64,000 bases of DNA from Rhizobiaceae bacterium (GCA_029212415.1 JARGOF010000019.1:1-64000); one strand, 5' to 3'. Numbered from the stretch's first letter, positions 34,801 to 44,177 are shown. The notes: generated by a model not told the origin, from the letters alone. Numbers and translations are program-made.

Positions 34801-36027
34801 ATGCCGACGAAAGCGATTGTCAGTGAGGTCAAGACTCTCTCTTGCAGCAACTCCTGGCGCAACTACCACTTCCTGAAGATCACCACCGAAGACGGTATCG
34901 TTGGCTGGAGTGAATTCGACGAGAATTTTGGCTCACCGGGCGTTGCAACCGTCATAGAGGAGCTTGCCCATCGCCTTGTCGGACAGAGCGCCATGCATCA
35001 CGAGCATATCAGGGAAGATTTGCGCAATGTCACAAGGCCAGGCTCCGGCGGTGTCGTCGGCCAGGCGCTGGGCGCCATTGAAAATGCGCTGCTTGACGTC
35101 AAGGCAAGAGCGCTGGACATTCCCTGTCATGTGCTGCTCGGTGGCAAGGTCCGTGACAAGATCAGGGTCTATTGGTCCCATTGCGTTTCCTATCGCACCC
35201 GCACAGAACATTTTACACCCGGCATTGTCGATGTGAACGGCGTTCGCCAGATCGCCCGCGAAGTGGGGGAAAAGGGCTTCACGGCCCTGAAGACGAACAT
35301 TTTTCACTACGATGATGCAGATCGGATCGAAGGCTGGTCTCCCGGCTTCAGTCGGCCGCATGAACCAAGCCGCAATGTCGAACGCAAGACCCGCAAGGAC
35401 CTGCGAAAACATCTGCAGATCATGCGCGAAGAGGCCGGGCCGGATATGGATATCCTGCTTGACCTGAATTTCAACGGAAAGACCGATGGTTTTCTCAGCA
35501 TGTTGCGTGAGATCGAAGACCTCGATATTTTCTGGGTGGAGCTCGACACACTCGATCCGAAGGCGCTTGCCTATATCAGGCAGCACAGCCGGCACCCGAT
35601 TTCCTCCTGCGAGACCTTGATCGGTCTGCAGCAATTCCTGCCGTTCTTCCGCGAACAGGCGATTGATGTCGCCATCATCGACACACCCTGGAACGGCGTG
35701 TGGCAATCGCTGAAGATCGCAGCTGCTGCAGAGGCCCACGAGATCAATGTGGCAAGCCATAATTTCTATGGTCATCTGTGCACCATGATGAATGCGCATT
35801 TCAGCGCTGTCGTACCGAATATGCGCATCATGGAAACCGATATTGACCGGATTGCCTGGGACAGCGAAATTTTCACCCATCTGCCGGAATACAAGGATGG
35901 ATATCTGATCGTTTCGGATCGCCCGGGTTGGGGCACCGAGCCGATTGAAGCAGCACTTGCAAAATATCCGCCATTGCCGACACTCGGCATGCCGAAACGC
36001 ACGGCGATTCCCCGGTTGGCGTTGTAG
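34801..36027 (+). CDS. Mandelate racemase / enolase-superfamily enzyme (sugar-acid dehydratase or racemase)
   Basis: 408-aa enolase-superfamily protein: capping domain (about 1-125 and the C-terminal tail) and a TIM barrel. Visible acid/base and metal residues: Lys in FTALKTNIF, metal ligands Asp in ILLDLNFNG, Glu in WVELDTLD and Glu in SSCETLIGL, and His in VASHNFYG. This set is that of the MR or glucarate-like subgroups, which abstract an alpha-proton from acid sugars. GGGG lies 7 bases before the ATG at 34801. Third-party context (sugar ABC transporter and a GMC dehydrogenase) suggests an aldonate or other sugar-acid substrate; the exact one is unknown. Confidence 0.9.
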   Translation: MPTKAIVSEVKTLSCSNSWRNYHFLKITTEDGIVGWSEFDENFGSPGVATVIEELAHRLVGQSAMHHEHIREDLRNVTRPGSGGVVGQALGAIENALLDVKARALDIPCHVLLGGKVRDKIRVYWSHCVSYRTRTEHFTPGIVDVNGVRQIAREVGEKGFTALKTNIFHYDDADRIEGWSPGFSRPHEPSRNVERKTRKDLRKHLQIMREEAGPDMDILLDLNFNGKTDGFLSMLREIEDLDIFWVELDTLDPKALAYIRQHSRHPISSCETLIGLQQFLPFFREQAIDVAIIDTPWNGVWQSLKIAAAAEAHEINVASHNFYGHLCTMMNAHFSAVVPNMRIMETDIDRIAWDSEIFTHLPEYKDGYLIVSDRPGWGTEPIEAALAKYPPLPTLGMPKRTAIPRLAL

Positions 36028-36030
36028 AAA

Positions 36031-37668
36031 ATGTCCAGCTCTCTTGATGTGGAAAAAGACACAGCTGCCATGAACGACCCTGTCGATGTCCTCATCATAG
36101 GCGCTGGCGCTTCGGGCGCAGCTGTCGCCTGGAGTCTGGCTGAAACGAAAATGCGCATCGTTTGCCTGGAACAAGGCGATTGGACGAAGCCTTCAGACTT
36201 CCCCAGCACCGGCAGGGACTGGGAAGCCAGGGCCATGGAAGATTACGCCATCAGTCCGAACCGCCGCGGGCTACCGGCTGACTATCCGGTCAATGACGAC
36301 GCCTCACCCATCAAGATCGCCAATTACAACGGCGTTGGTGGCGGCACGGTCTTCTATGCAGCGCATTTTCCGCGGCTTCACCCATCGGATTTCCGGGTGC
36401 GCAGCCTGGACGGTGTTGCTGATGACTGGCCCGTCGACTATCACACGCTCGAACCCTTCTATGAGCTCAATGACCGCATGATGGGCGTGTCGAGCCTTGC
36501 CGGTGATCCGGCCTATCCTGAAAAGAAGGCCATGATGCCCCCCATTCCCATGGGCCGCACGGGTAAGACATTCGGGACAGCAATGAACCATCTGGGTTGG
36601 CACTGGTGGCCGTCGGACGCAGCCATTTTGACCGAAGACTATGATGGCCGTGCGGCCTGTATCAATCTCGGTCAATGCGGCTCGGGATGCGCGCAGGGCG
36701 CCAAAGGGGCAACTGATGTCACCTATTGGCAGGAAGCGTTGCGGTCACGCGTCGAACTGCGCACCCAATGCCGTGTCAGTCGGATCGAGACAAATGAAGC
36801 CGGCATGGCGACCGGGGTCTTCTATTTCGATGCGGACAATAAGGAGGTCTTTCAACCGGCCGAGATTGTCATCATGGCGTGCAACGGCATCGGCACGCCG
36901 CGCATTCTGCTCAATTCGGCCTCGGAGCGCTTCCCCAATGGCCTGGCAAATTCCAGCGGGCTGGTCGGCAGGAACCTGATGCTTCATCCCTATGCCCAGA
37001 TGCGCGGCCATTTCGATGAAAAGATGGATGGCTATCGCGGCGCACCGATCTGCACCTGGAGCATGGAGTTCTATGAGACCGACCTGTCACGCGAGTTCCT
37101 GCGCGGCTATAGCTACCAGTTCTCGCGCGGCATCGGTCCGGTTCGCACAGCCATCACCGGAATGGATGACGGACTTGTTCCCTGGGGCGAGGGTCATCAC
37201 GCCGCTTTCCGCCGCCTGTTCGATCACAGCGCGGGAATGGTTTCCATATGCGAAGACCTGCCCGAAGAGATAAACCGTGTAACCCTTGATCCGCAACGCT
37301 GCGATTCCAATGGCATTCCTGCGGCAAAGATCGACTACCGGCTCAGTGACAACACACGCAGGATGCTTGATCATTCCGTTTCGCGCGGCATTGAAATCCT
37401 CAAGGCTGCCGGCGCCCACACCATCACCACCAAAGCGCCCCTGCCCTATGCCGGCTGGCACCTGATGGGAACAGCGCGCATGGGGACGGATCCGCGACGA
37501 TCTGTGGTCAATGAATGGGGCCGCAGCCACGATGTGAAAAATCTGTTCATTGTCGACGGCAGTATTTTTGTGACCTCAGGTGGCGTCAACCCGACGTCGA
37601 CGATCCAGGCGCTGGCCCTGTATATCGCCGACCAGATCAAATCCCGTATCTACGAATTGTTCGATTGA
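36031..37668 (+). CDS. GMC-family FAD oxidoreductase (gluconate 2-dehydrogenase large-subunit-like)
   Basis: 545-aa flavoprotein. FAD-binding GxGxxG in VLIIGAGASGAAVAWSL (about residue 21), the GMC NYNGVGGGTVFYAAHFPR segment, and the C-terminal active-site His and Asn in YAGWHLMGTARMG and GGVNPTSTIQALALYIADQI. Also the ACINLGQCGSGCAQGAK cysteine-containing stretch found in gluconate/sorbitol dehydrogenase large subunits. It starts 3 bases after the enolase-superfamily gene and is followed 7 bases later by its likely small subunit. Oxidises sugar or sugar-acid hydroxyls; electron acceptor probably a cytochrome, but no cytochrome-c subunit is encoded here. No Tat signal is evident, which is odd for a periplasmic enzyme. 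Confidence 0.9.
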   Translation: MSSSLDVEKDTAAMNDPVDVLIIGAGASGAAVAWSLAETKMRIVCLEQGDWTKPSDFPSTGRDWEARAMEDYAISPNRRGLPADYPVNDDASPIKIANYNGVGGGTVFYAAHFPRLHPSDFRVRSLDGVADDWPVDYHTLEPFYELNDRMMGVSSLAGDPAYPEKKAMMPPIPMGRTGKTFGTAMNHLGWHWWPSDAAILTEDYDGRAACINLGQCGSGCAQGAKGATDVTYWQEALRSRVELRTQCRVSRIETNEAGMATGVFYFDADNKEVFQPAEIVIMACNGIGTPRILLNSASERFPNGLANSSGLVGRNLMLHPYAQMRGHFDEKMDGYRGAPICTWSMEFYETDLSREFLRGYSYQFSRGIGPVRTAITGMDDGLVPWGEGHHAAFRRLFDHSAGMVSICEDLPEEINRVTLDPQRCDSNGIPAAKIDYRLSDNTRRMLDHSVSRGIEILKAAGAHTITTKAPLPYAGWHLMGTARMGTDPRRSVVNEWGRSHDVKNLFIVDGSIFVTSGGVNPTSTIQALALYIADQIKSRIYELFD

Positions 37669-37675
37669 GCCTGCC

Positions 37676-38140
37676 ATGACCAAGAGCAAAGACAGAACCT
37701 CCGACGAACTTTCGCATTCAGAGCGCAAAACGCTTCGTTGTGTTGTCGGACACATGATTCCCCTGAGCCTGGAATTTGGTGTTCCGGGCGCAGACGATCC
37801 GGATATTTTTGCAGATATCCTGCGGTCTATCGACCGCGACCGGGACGCAATCGGCGAGGCCTTGCGCATGATCGACACGCTTGCCCACGGTCGGCTTATC
37901 GATCTGCCACGCACCGAGCAGGCCCGTTGCCTGTTGGACTTCCGCAACGAACACAAAACACTTGCCGGCGTGCTCGAGGCGGCGGCAGCCCGCTGTTACT
38001 ATCGCGACGACCGGGTGATGGCCTCGATCAACATGGAGGCCCGCCCGCCATTTCCAAAGGGCTATCTGGTGGAACAGGGCGACTGGTCACTGCTTGATCC
38101 GGTGCGCGCGCGCGGCAGGATATTTCGAGATGCAAATTAG
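37676..38140 (+). CDS. Gluconate 2-dehydrogenase subunit 3 family protein
   Basis: 154-aa helical protein of the small-subunit family that accompanies GMC dehydrogenases. SHSERKTLRCVVGHMIPLSLEFGVPGADDPDIFAD at the N-terminus matches the family pattern with its PGAxD. The usual twin-Arg export signal of subunit 3 is missing, in agreement with the absence of a signal on the large subunit, so this pair may work in the cytoplasm. ATG at 37676, 7 bases after the large-subunit stop. Confidence 0.75.
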   Translation: MTKSKDRTSDELSHSERKTLRCVVGHMIPLSLEFGVPGADDPDIFADILRSIDRDRDAIGEALRMIDTLAHGRLIDLPRTEQARCLLDFRNEHKTLAGVLEAAAARCYYRDDRVMASINMEARPPFPKGYLVEQGDWSLLDPVRARGRIFRDAN

Positions 38141-38155
38141 GATGGAGGATCGGCC

Positions 38156-39082
38156 ATGAGCACCGAATTGGCAAAGGAAACGCGGGCAGCACCCACGCGC
38201 CGTCGAGGGCGGACCGGCGACCTGCTGGTCCGCTGGTCGTTCATGGTGCCGGCCATCCTGCTGCTTGCTGTCATGCTTGCCTATCCGATTTTCTACACGA
38301 TCGATATCAGCTTCTCGCGCTTTGACCTATCCAGTTTTGGTGCTGGTGAATGGGTTGGATGGGAAAACTACATTGAAGTGATGGACGACTATCGTTTCTG
38401 GGAATCGCTCAGGGTGACGATGGTCTATCTGGTCATCGCCCTGCCCTTGCAGGTCGTTTTGGGTTTTGGCATCGCGTTCCTGATCAATGCCGAATGGGCA
38501 GGACGCGGCCTGATCCGGGCGCTGTTCATCATTCCGATGGTCGTTGCGCCTGTCGTTGCCGGCGGCATGTGGCGCATGATCCTCGACCCGCTCTGGGGTA
38601 TCCTGAATTATTGGCTCGGTTTCATCGGTATCGGGCCGCTGGACTGGTTCGGCGATCCGACCCTTGCCATGGCAGCCGTCATCATCATCGATACATGGCG
38701 GTGGACACCCTTCATCGTGCTCATCGCCACGGCCGCCCTGCTTGCGCTGCCCAAGGATGTCTTTGAAGCAGCCAAGATTGACGGCGCCAACTGGTGGTCG
38801 ACGCTGTGGTCCGTTGCCGTACCACTGCTGGTTCCGGTGATTGCCGCGACATTTGTCATTCGCTGGCTCGGCGCGGTCAAAATGTTCGATATCGTTCTGG
38901 CCGCGACCTATGGCGGGCCGGGCAAGGCGACCAACGTTATCAATCTGTTCATCTATGAAGAGGCCTTCCGTTCGTTGCGTTTCGCAGAGTCGGCGGCCAT
39001 GGCGGTCATTGTGCTGATCGTGACAATGGTACTGACCGGCCTGTTTCTTTACGGCAGCCGCAAACTGGAGGAATTGTTTTGA
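38156..39082 (+). CDS. Sugar ABC transporter permease (MalF-like)
   Basis: 308-aa inner-membrane permease with about six helices (first at residues 27-50) and the cytoplasmic EAA loop, here ALPKDVFEAAKIDGANWWSTLWSVAVPLL (about residue 195), that contacts the ATPase. GGATGGAG is 8 bases before the ATG. Overlaps the next permease by 4 bases. Confidence 0.93.
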   Translation: MSTELAKETRAAPTRRRGRTGDLLVRWSFMVPAILLLAVMLAYPIFYTIDISFSRFDLSSFGAGEWVGWENYIEVMDDYRFWESLRVTMVYLVIALPLQVVLGFGIAFLINAEWAGRGLIRALFIIPMVVAPVVAGGMWRMILDPLWGILNYWLGFIGIGPLDWFGDPTLAMAAVIIIDTWRWTPFIVLIATAALLALPKDVFEAAKIDGANWWSTLWSVAVPLLVPVIAATFVIRWLGAVKMFDIVLAATYGGPGKATNVINLFIYEEAFRSLRFAESAAMAVIVLIVTMVLTGLFLYGSRKLEELF

Positions 39083-39939
39083 GCGCTCCTGCACCCTCGA
39101 CAGCCCACCGTACGCGCACGTCCACCAGTCACCGACTGCGCGTCATGGGTGGCATTGCTGTCAGTATCCTCTTTCTGTTTCCGATATACTGGATGGTCCT
39201 GACGTCGTTCAAACAACAGGTCGACATTTTCACGACACCACCGAAGTTTCTCTTCATCCCCACCCTGGAAACCTACATCGAATACATGCAGCGGGCCGAT
39301 ATCACACGCCGCCTTGTCAATACGATTATCGTGGCCGCGGGGTCAGGTTTGCTGTCCATCGTGGTGGGCGCCATGGCGGGCTATGCCCTTGCGCGGATCA
39401 GAATTCGCGGTGCGGCGACATTCGGCCTGCTCATTCTTCTGTCACGCGGCGTGCCTCCGATCGCTCTGGCCGTGCCGATGTTTCTGGTGGCACGCAAGCT
39501 TGGTCTCACAGACAAACATATCACCCTGATCCTGGCCTATAGCACCTTCCTCATTCCCTATGTGATGTGGCTGATGCGCAGCTTCTTTCTTTCGCTGCCG
39601 CGTGAACTGGAAGAATCGGCAATGATTGACGGATGCTCGCGCTACGGAGCGCTGTTCAAGATCATCATACCCATTTCCCTTCCGGGACTGCTTTCGACGC
39701 TGATCTTCTCGATGATCCTGGCGTGGGAGGAACTGCTCTTCGCACTCGTTTTGACCAACCGGCATGCATCCACCATTCCCGTTGCGATCGCCGGCATAGC
39801 GGGCGATACGGTCAATGGCGCCAATTGGGGCGCACTGACGGCTGTGGGAACAATCACGGTTGTGCCTGTCGTGGTCTTTGCACTCCTGGTCCAGAAGTGG
39901 CTTATTACAGGCTTGGCAGAAGGAGCTACGAAAGGATAG
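39079..39939 (+). CDS. Sugar ABC transporter permease (MalG-like)
   Basis: 286-aa second permease of the CUT1 transporter, with an EAA loop LPRELEESAMIDGCSRYGALFKIIIPISLPG (about residue 175). It begins at a TTG (39079) that overlaps the MalF-like stop in a TTGA junction, with GGAGG 7 bases upstream, so the two permeases are translationally coupled. Six predicted helices. Confidence 0.93.
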   Translation: MSAPAPSTAHRTRTSTSHRLRVMGGIAVSILFLFPIYWMVLTSFKQQVDIFTTPPKFLFIPTLETYIEYMQRADITRRLVNTIIVAAGSGLLSIVVGAMAGYALARIRIRGAATFGLLILLSRGVPPIALAVPMFLVARKLGLTDKHITLILAYSTFLIPYVMWLMRSFFLSLPRELEESAMIDGCSRYGALFKIIIPISLPGLLSTLIFSMILAWEELLFALVLTNRHASTIPVAIAGIAGDTVNGANWGALTAVGTITVVPVVVFALLVQKWLITGLAEGATKG

Positions 39940-39980
39940 ATCAGACGCATCTGCCCTTTCGAGCAAAATGGATTGAGCCC

Positions 39981-40664
39981 ATGAATAATCCAAAAAAATA
40001 TATGACCAAGGCCGAGGTGGCCCGCAACCACATACAGTCGATGATCCTCAACGGCGTCGTCGGCCCCGGTGACCGCATCACCACCCGCGAAGTCTCCGAC
40101 GCACTGGGGATCAGCGAAACGCCGATCCGTGAAGCCATTCGGGCTCTGGCATCAGAGGGATGGCTGGAAGTCCAGAACCATATCGGTGCCGTTGTGCAAG
40201 GGTTGATCACCGAACAGATCAGGGAAATCAGCGCTTTGCGCGGCCTGATCTGTGGCCTTGCGATTGAACTGGGGGCATCGGACTTCGATGCCGAGCGCCT
40301 CAACCGGCTTGATGAGAATATCGAGGCCTATGCCGAGGCTCTGGCGCTGGAGGACTATCAAAAGGTAGCGGACCTCAACTACGCGTTTCACGAAACGCTG
40401 TGCGACAGTCCGCACTCGCCCTGGTGCCGCAGGCAACTGGAAAATATGCATGGCCTGATGTCGGCCCAGCGCCACGGCATTCCGCCGCGGCACAATCGTC
40501 TTGATGAAGCGCTGGAAGAACACCGCCGCATTCGCGACATGTTGCGCGCAGGAAATTTTGCGGCGGCGGCCGACATCGTCAAACAACACGAAAAAAACAC
40601 CGGAGATTTCCTGATCACCATGATCAGCGAAATGCCGGCTGGCGGGAAACAAAGGCAGGCCTGA
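39981..40664 (+). CDS. GntR-family regulator (FCD/FadR subgroup)
   Basis: 227-aa regulator. Winged HTH at residues 10-75 (GPGDRITTREVSDALGISET, then PIREAIRALASEGWLEV). The C-terminal FCD helical domain carries the metal-binding pattern (RGLICGLAIELGA, DLNYAFHETLCD, LDEALEEHRRI) with Asp/His ligands. FCD regulators of sugar-acid pathways usually repress and are released by the substrate acid. Embedded in the operon between permease and ATPase genes, it probably binds the palindrome at 33212-33227. ATG at 39981. Confidence 0.9.
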   Translation: MNNPKKYMTKAEVARNHIQSMILNGVVGPGDRITTREVSDALGISETPIREAIRALASEGWLEVQNHIGAVVQGLITEQIREISALRGLICGLAIELGASDFDAERLNRLDENIEAYAEALALEDYQKVADLNYAFHETLCDSPHSPWCRRQLENMHGLMSAQRHGIPPRHNRLDEALEEHRRIRDMLRAGNFAAAADIVKQHEKNTGDFLITMISEMPAGGKQRQA

Positions 40665-40714
40665 CCGGCTTGCCCGTTACGCGAAAAGCGCGTGAATGCA
40701 AAGGGAGAGTTTCA

Positions 40715-41788
40715 ATGAGTACGGTGCAGATACGTGATGCAAGAAAATCCTATGGCTCCGTCGAGGTTCTGCACGGGGTGTCGCTCGATATTGAAGATGG
40801 CGAATTTGTCGCGCTTGTCGGACCGTCCGGCTGTGGCAAGTCCACCCTGTTGCGGATGATTGCCGGTCTTGAAGATATCACCGGTGGCGATATCCTGATC
40901 GGCGACCGCGTGGTCAACCATATCGCGCCGAAGGATCGCGACATTGCGATGGTTTTTCAAAACTACGCGCTCTACCCCCACAAGAATGTGCGTGAAAACA
41001 TGGGCTTCGCGCTTCGTCAGCGCCGTATTCGCAAGGCCGAAATCGAAGAGCGGGTCAACAATACCGCACAGATTCTCGGACTGGAAAACCTGCTCGACCG
41101 CAAACCACGGCAGCTTTCCGGTGGCCAGCGCCAGAGGGTGGCCATGGGCCGTGCCATCGTGCGCGATCCCAATGTGTTCCTGTTTGACGAGCCTTTGTCC
41201 AACCTGGACGCCAAGCTGCGCGTCCAGATGCGTTCGGAAATCAAGGAATTGCACCAGCGCCTCAAGACGACAACGATCTATGTGACGCACGACCAGATCG
41301 AGGCGATGACACTGGCCGACCGGGTCGTGGTGATGAATGGCGGTGTGGTCGAGCAGGAAGGCTCGCCGCTCGACCTCTACGACAATCCGGCAAGTCTGTT
41401 CGTTGCAGCCTTCATCGGTTCACCGCCGATGAACTTCCTTGAAGGTGACCTCGTCGACGGCACCAACCTTGTGCTTGCCGATTCAACCGCCCTGCCGCTG
41501 CCGGTCGGCGACCCCAAGGGAAGGTCCCGCGTCACGGTCGGCATCCGTCCCGAGCATTTCACCATCGGCGATTCAGGTTGGCCTGCGACCGTCTCCGTCG
41601 TCGAACCAACCGGCTCAGAAACCCAGATTACAGCCCGCCTGGCAGGCCATATCGTCCGCATCCTCATTCGCGGACGCACGGCAACAAAGCCCGGCGAAAC
41701 CATCCACCTCGCCATCGCCCCCGAATATGTCCACCTCTTCGACGCCGCACCCGTGCCCCAGCTGGCGGACCTGGAGGACGTTGCGTGA
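40715..41788 (+). CDS. Sugar ABC transporter ATPase (MalK/UgpC-like)
   Basis: 357-aa ATP-binding subunit. Walker A GPSGCGKST (about residue 37), Q-loop MVFQNYALYPH, signature LSGGQRQRVAMG, Walker B VFLFDEPLSNLDAKLR, H-loop VTHDQ. The C-terminal regulatory TOBE-type domain (VGIRPEHF) is present. GGGAG 7 bases before the ATG. Last gene of the transporter operon; convergent with the LacI gene. Confidence 0.95.
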   Translation: MSTVQIRDARKSYGSVEVLHGVSLDIEDGEFVALVGPSGCGKSTLLRMIAGLEDITGGDILIGDRVVNHIAPKDRDIAMVFQNYALYPHKNVRENMGFALRQRRIRKAEIEERVNNTAQILGLENLLDRKPRQLSGGQRQRVAMGRAIVRDPNVFLFDEPLSNLDAKLRVQMRSEIKELHQRLKTTTIYVTHDQIEAMTLADRVVVMNGGVVEQEGSPLDLYDNPASLFVAAFIGSPPMNFLEGDLVDGTNLVLADSTALPLPVGDPKGRSRVTVGIRPEHFTIGDSGWPATVSVVEPTGSETQITARLAGHIVRILIRGRTATKPGETIHLAIAPEYVHLFDAAPVPQLADLEDVA

Positions 41789-41942
41789 TCGGGGTGGCGG
41801 AAGCCTGAATGAAGTAATCTTCATCTCGCACCCGGTTGATTGCGTATTAAGAAATCACTGAAAGATAGCCGCCACTAAGCAAACCCCGGACGTTTGAGTG
41901 CCGCTATCGTCATTTTGGCGTCCACAAGGGATAGCAATCGGC

Positions 41943-42950
41943 TTACGGCGCTGCGTCCATCACCGTTGCCCTTTCGACTATTTCCGCTTCAAAAACGGTC
42001 TGCAAGCCTGAGTTTGCAGCCTCGCCGGTCGCCAGTGAATGCGCCAGAATGCCGGCAGCAGCGCCGATTTCCCGCAAGGGCTGGCGTACCGTTGTCAGTT
42101 TCGGGGTCAGGTGGCTGGCCACATTGACGTCGTCGAAACCCAGAATGGAGATCTCTTCGGGCACGCGGATGCCGCGCCGCCGACAGGTCTCCATTGCACC
42201 GGCCGCCATTTCATCATTGTGGCAGAAGAGCGCGGTAAAGGGTTTTTGCGTGTCGAGCAGATGCGCCGTGGCTGTCTCGCCACCGGCTTCGTGGAAATCA
42301 CCTTCTGCGACAAGATCGGGATCAAGCGTGATGCCGGCCTGCGCAAGACCCTGATGCAATCCCTTCAACCGGTCATTCGTCTGATAGAATTTCGTCGGGC
42401 CGGTGATCGTAGCGATCCGCCGATGCCCCTTCGATATCAGATATTCCGCAGCAAGGCGGCCGCCCTGCACATTGTCCAGATAGACACAGCGGTCGGCATG
42501 GCTTTTCAGGTAGCGGTTCAACAATACGGATGTGGGTTGCCGGTCAAGAAGCACGGCCAGTTCGTCGTCTTCCAGATTGTCCGAATGCACGACAACGCCG
42601 TCGCATTGCCGGTCAAGCAGCGAGAACCAGGCCTGGCGCTCACCTTCCGAGGTTGCCTGACTGGATTCCGCAATGGTCTTGTAGCCGACCTTCCGCAAGG
42701 CAAGCTCGACACCTTCCAGCATAAGACCATAATAAACAGATGAAAAATTGTTGATTACCACACCGATTGTGCGCGATGAGCGGCTGGCAAGATCCCGCGC
42801 CACAAGATTGGGCCGGTAACCCAGTCGCTCGATGACTTCCTGCACACGTTCCCGTGTCCTGATGCCCACCACTTCGGGATTGTTGATGACACGCGACACG
42901 GTTGCGGTTGAAACACCTGCCTGCCGGGATACCTGCAGTATCGTCACCAT
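41943..42950 (-). CDS. LacI-family transcriptional regulator
   Basis: 335-aa regulator. HTH with hinge helix in the first 60 residues (ILQVSRQAGVSTATVSRVIN, RLGYRPNLVARDL), then a periplasmic-binding-protein-like effector domain (IGVVINNFSSVYYGLMLEGVELAL, GFDDVNVASHLTPKLTTV). The only start in frame is ATG 42950, since the previous in-frame codon is TGA. The strong GGAGGAG lies 24 bases upstream, next to a 6-codon leader frame that overlaps this start (see 42944-42964). Probably a second regulator of the adjacent sugar locus. Confidence 0.92.
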   Translation of the reverse strand: MVTILQVSRQAGVSTATVSRVINNPEVVGIRTRERVQEVIERLGYRPNLVARDLASRSSRTIGVVINNFSSVYYGLMLEGVELALRKVGYKTIAESSQATSEGERQAWFSLLDRQCDGVVVHSDNLEDDELAVLLDRQPTSVLLNRYLKSHADRCVYLDNVQGGRLAAEYLISKGHRRIATITGPTKFYQTNDRLKGLHQGLAQAGITLDPDLVAEGDFHEAGGETATAHLLDTQKPFTALFCHNDEMAAGAMETCRRRGIRVPEEISILGFDDVNVASHLTPKLTTVRQPLREIGAAAGILAHSLATGEAANSGLQTVFEAEIVERATVMDAAP

Positions 42951-42964
42951 CGGTCAATGGTCAT
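42944..42964 (-). other. Six-codon leader ORF overlapping the LacI start
   Basis: ATG at 42964 with GGAGGAG 8 bases upstream reads MTIDRW and stops at TGA 42946-42944, overlapping the LacI ATG GTG (42950). Re-initiation could couple or limit LacI translation. Too short for normal gene finding; function inferred only from layout. Confidence 0.4.
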
Positions 42965-43204
42965 GTCGGAATCTCCTCCAAACCTGCACTGAGTCCTGCA
43001 GCAGGCTTTAATATCGATTTCTGCCATATGTATTCGGTTACATCAAGGAAATAGGGCAGCAAACCCGATTGTTGCTGCCAGATGACGTGGACGATAAGCC
43101 AGCCCCGATGACCAGATGGGACATGCCATTGGCGATGGCGCTGCTGTTTTTCGACATCGCACCGTTTGACCGAAGAGGCTGGCAGCTGACGTCACCTGTC
43201 ATAG

Positions 43205-43471
43205 GTGCTGAAAGTGTCCGCCATACGCTTCTTGTTGGAAAACCTCCCCCAGCCGACCCGAGAGGTCGTCATCACCCATAGGCGGCTGGCCGATCAGAGC
43301 GTCCTTGCCGCGCATGAAAAGGGCTGGGCCGGCTGCCTGGATGGTTTTTCCAGCTACCTCGGCAGGTACGATGCCGGTTTGCGCTGTGTCAAAGCCGAAC
43401 CTCCAGGAGAACGCTATCCTGCGGGTCCGTTCATCAACAATGGACTTGTCAACAACGGACTTGGAGCATGA
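43205..43471 (+). pseudogene. C-terminal remnant of an SRPBCC/AHSA1-domain protein
   Basis: The frame reads RFLLENLPQPTREVVITHRR, then LADQSVLAAHEKGWAGCLDG, which matches the last third of SRPBCC (START-like) proteins that end in h..GW...L..l. The N-terminal two thirds are not present in any frame upstream. The natural stop overlaps the ATG of the next gene (ATGA at 43468), as in an intact operon, so the gene was probably truncated by deletion of its 5' part. A GTG at 43205 opens the frame but lacks a ribosome-binding site. Confidence 0.5.
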
Positions 43472-44052
43472 AACAGATCGCCATTATTCAGGGGCACCCC
43501 GATCCGGCAGGCGGGCACCTTTGCCACGCACTGGCTGATGCCTACGGCGATGGCGCACGGGCCGCCGGACATAGCGTCACGATCATTGATGTGGCCCATA
43601 TCGATTTTCCGCTGCTGCGCAGTCAACAGGACTGGGACGCTGGCCGCAGCGCAACCCCGCCGGGCCTGCTTGCAGCGCAGGACAGCTGCATTGCCGCAGA
43701 CCACCTTGTGCTGATCTATCCCCTGTGGTGCGGCACCATGCCTGCGCTGCTCAAGGGTTTCATTGAACAGGTTTTTCGTCCGGGTGTTGTCCCCAGCCAG
43801 GATAAAACTCTCCCCAGGGGCCTGTTGAAAGGCAAATCCGCCCGGATCATTGTGACCATGGGCATGCCGGTTCTTGCCTATCGCTGGTATTTTGGTGCCC
43901 ACAGCCTGAAAAACCTGCAACGCAACATTCTGGGGATGGTCGGCATCAAGCCCGCCCGCAGTTCACTGTTTGGAATGGTCGAAAATGCCAATGACAAAAA
44001 GCGCCAACAATGGTTTGATTCGATGCGAACCCTCGGTGGCAAAGCCATTTGA
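43468..44052 (+). CDS. NAD(P)H-dependent oxidoreductase, flavodoxin-like fold (KefF/MdaB-like)
   Basis: 194-aa FMN or FAD protein reducing quinones or nitro compounds. N-terminal MKQIAIIQGHPDPAGGHLCHALAD phosphate-binding loop, LVLIYPLWCGTMPALLKGFIEQVF in the middle, and GMPVLAYRWYFGAHSLKNLQRNILG near residue 133. Length is normal for the group. Its start overlaps the stop of the SRPBCC remnant. Confidence 0.85.
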   Translation: MKQIAIIQGHPDPAGGHLCHALADAYGDGARAAGHSVTIIDVAHIDFPLLRSQQDWDAGRSATPPGLLAAQDSCIAADHLVLIYPLWCGTMPALLKGFIEQVFRPGVVPSQDKTLPRGLLKGKSARIIVTMGMPVLAYRWYFGAHSLKNLQRNILGMVGIKPARSSLFGMVENANDKKRQQWFDSMRTLGGKAI

Positions 44053-44177
44053 TTTCCGTCTGCTCAGGCAGAGCATTTGAGAGAGTTACAAACCCCGCAA
44101 TCGGTGAAGGACCATGGCAGTTGTGACGTATCTGCCAGCGAAATCAGCCTCATATCCGAACAGCACAGCACCGTGTA

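Noticed and set aside
34933-36174. 413-aa minus-strand frame opposite the enolase-superfamily gene
   Set aside because: Antisense shadow; all catalytic residues are on the plus-strand product.
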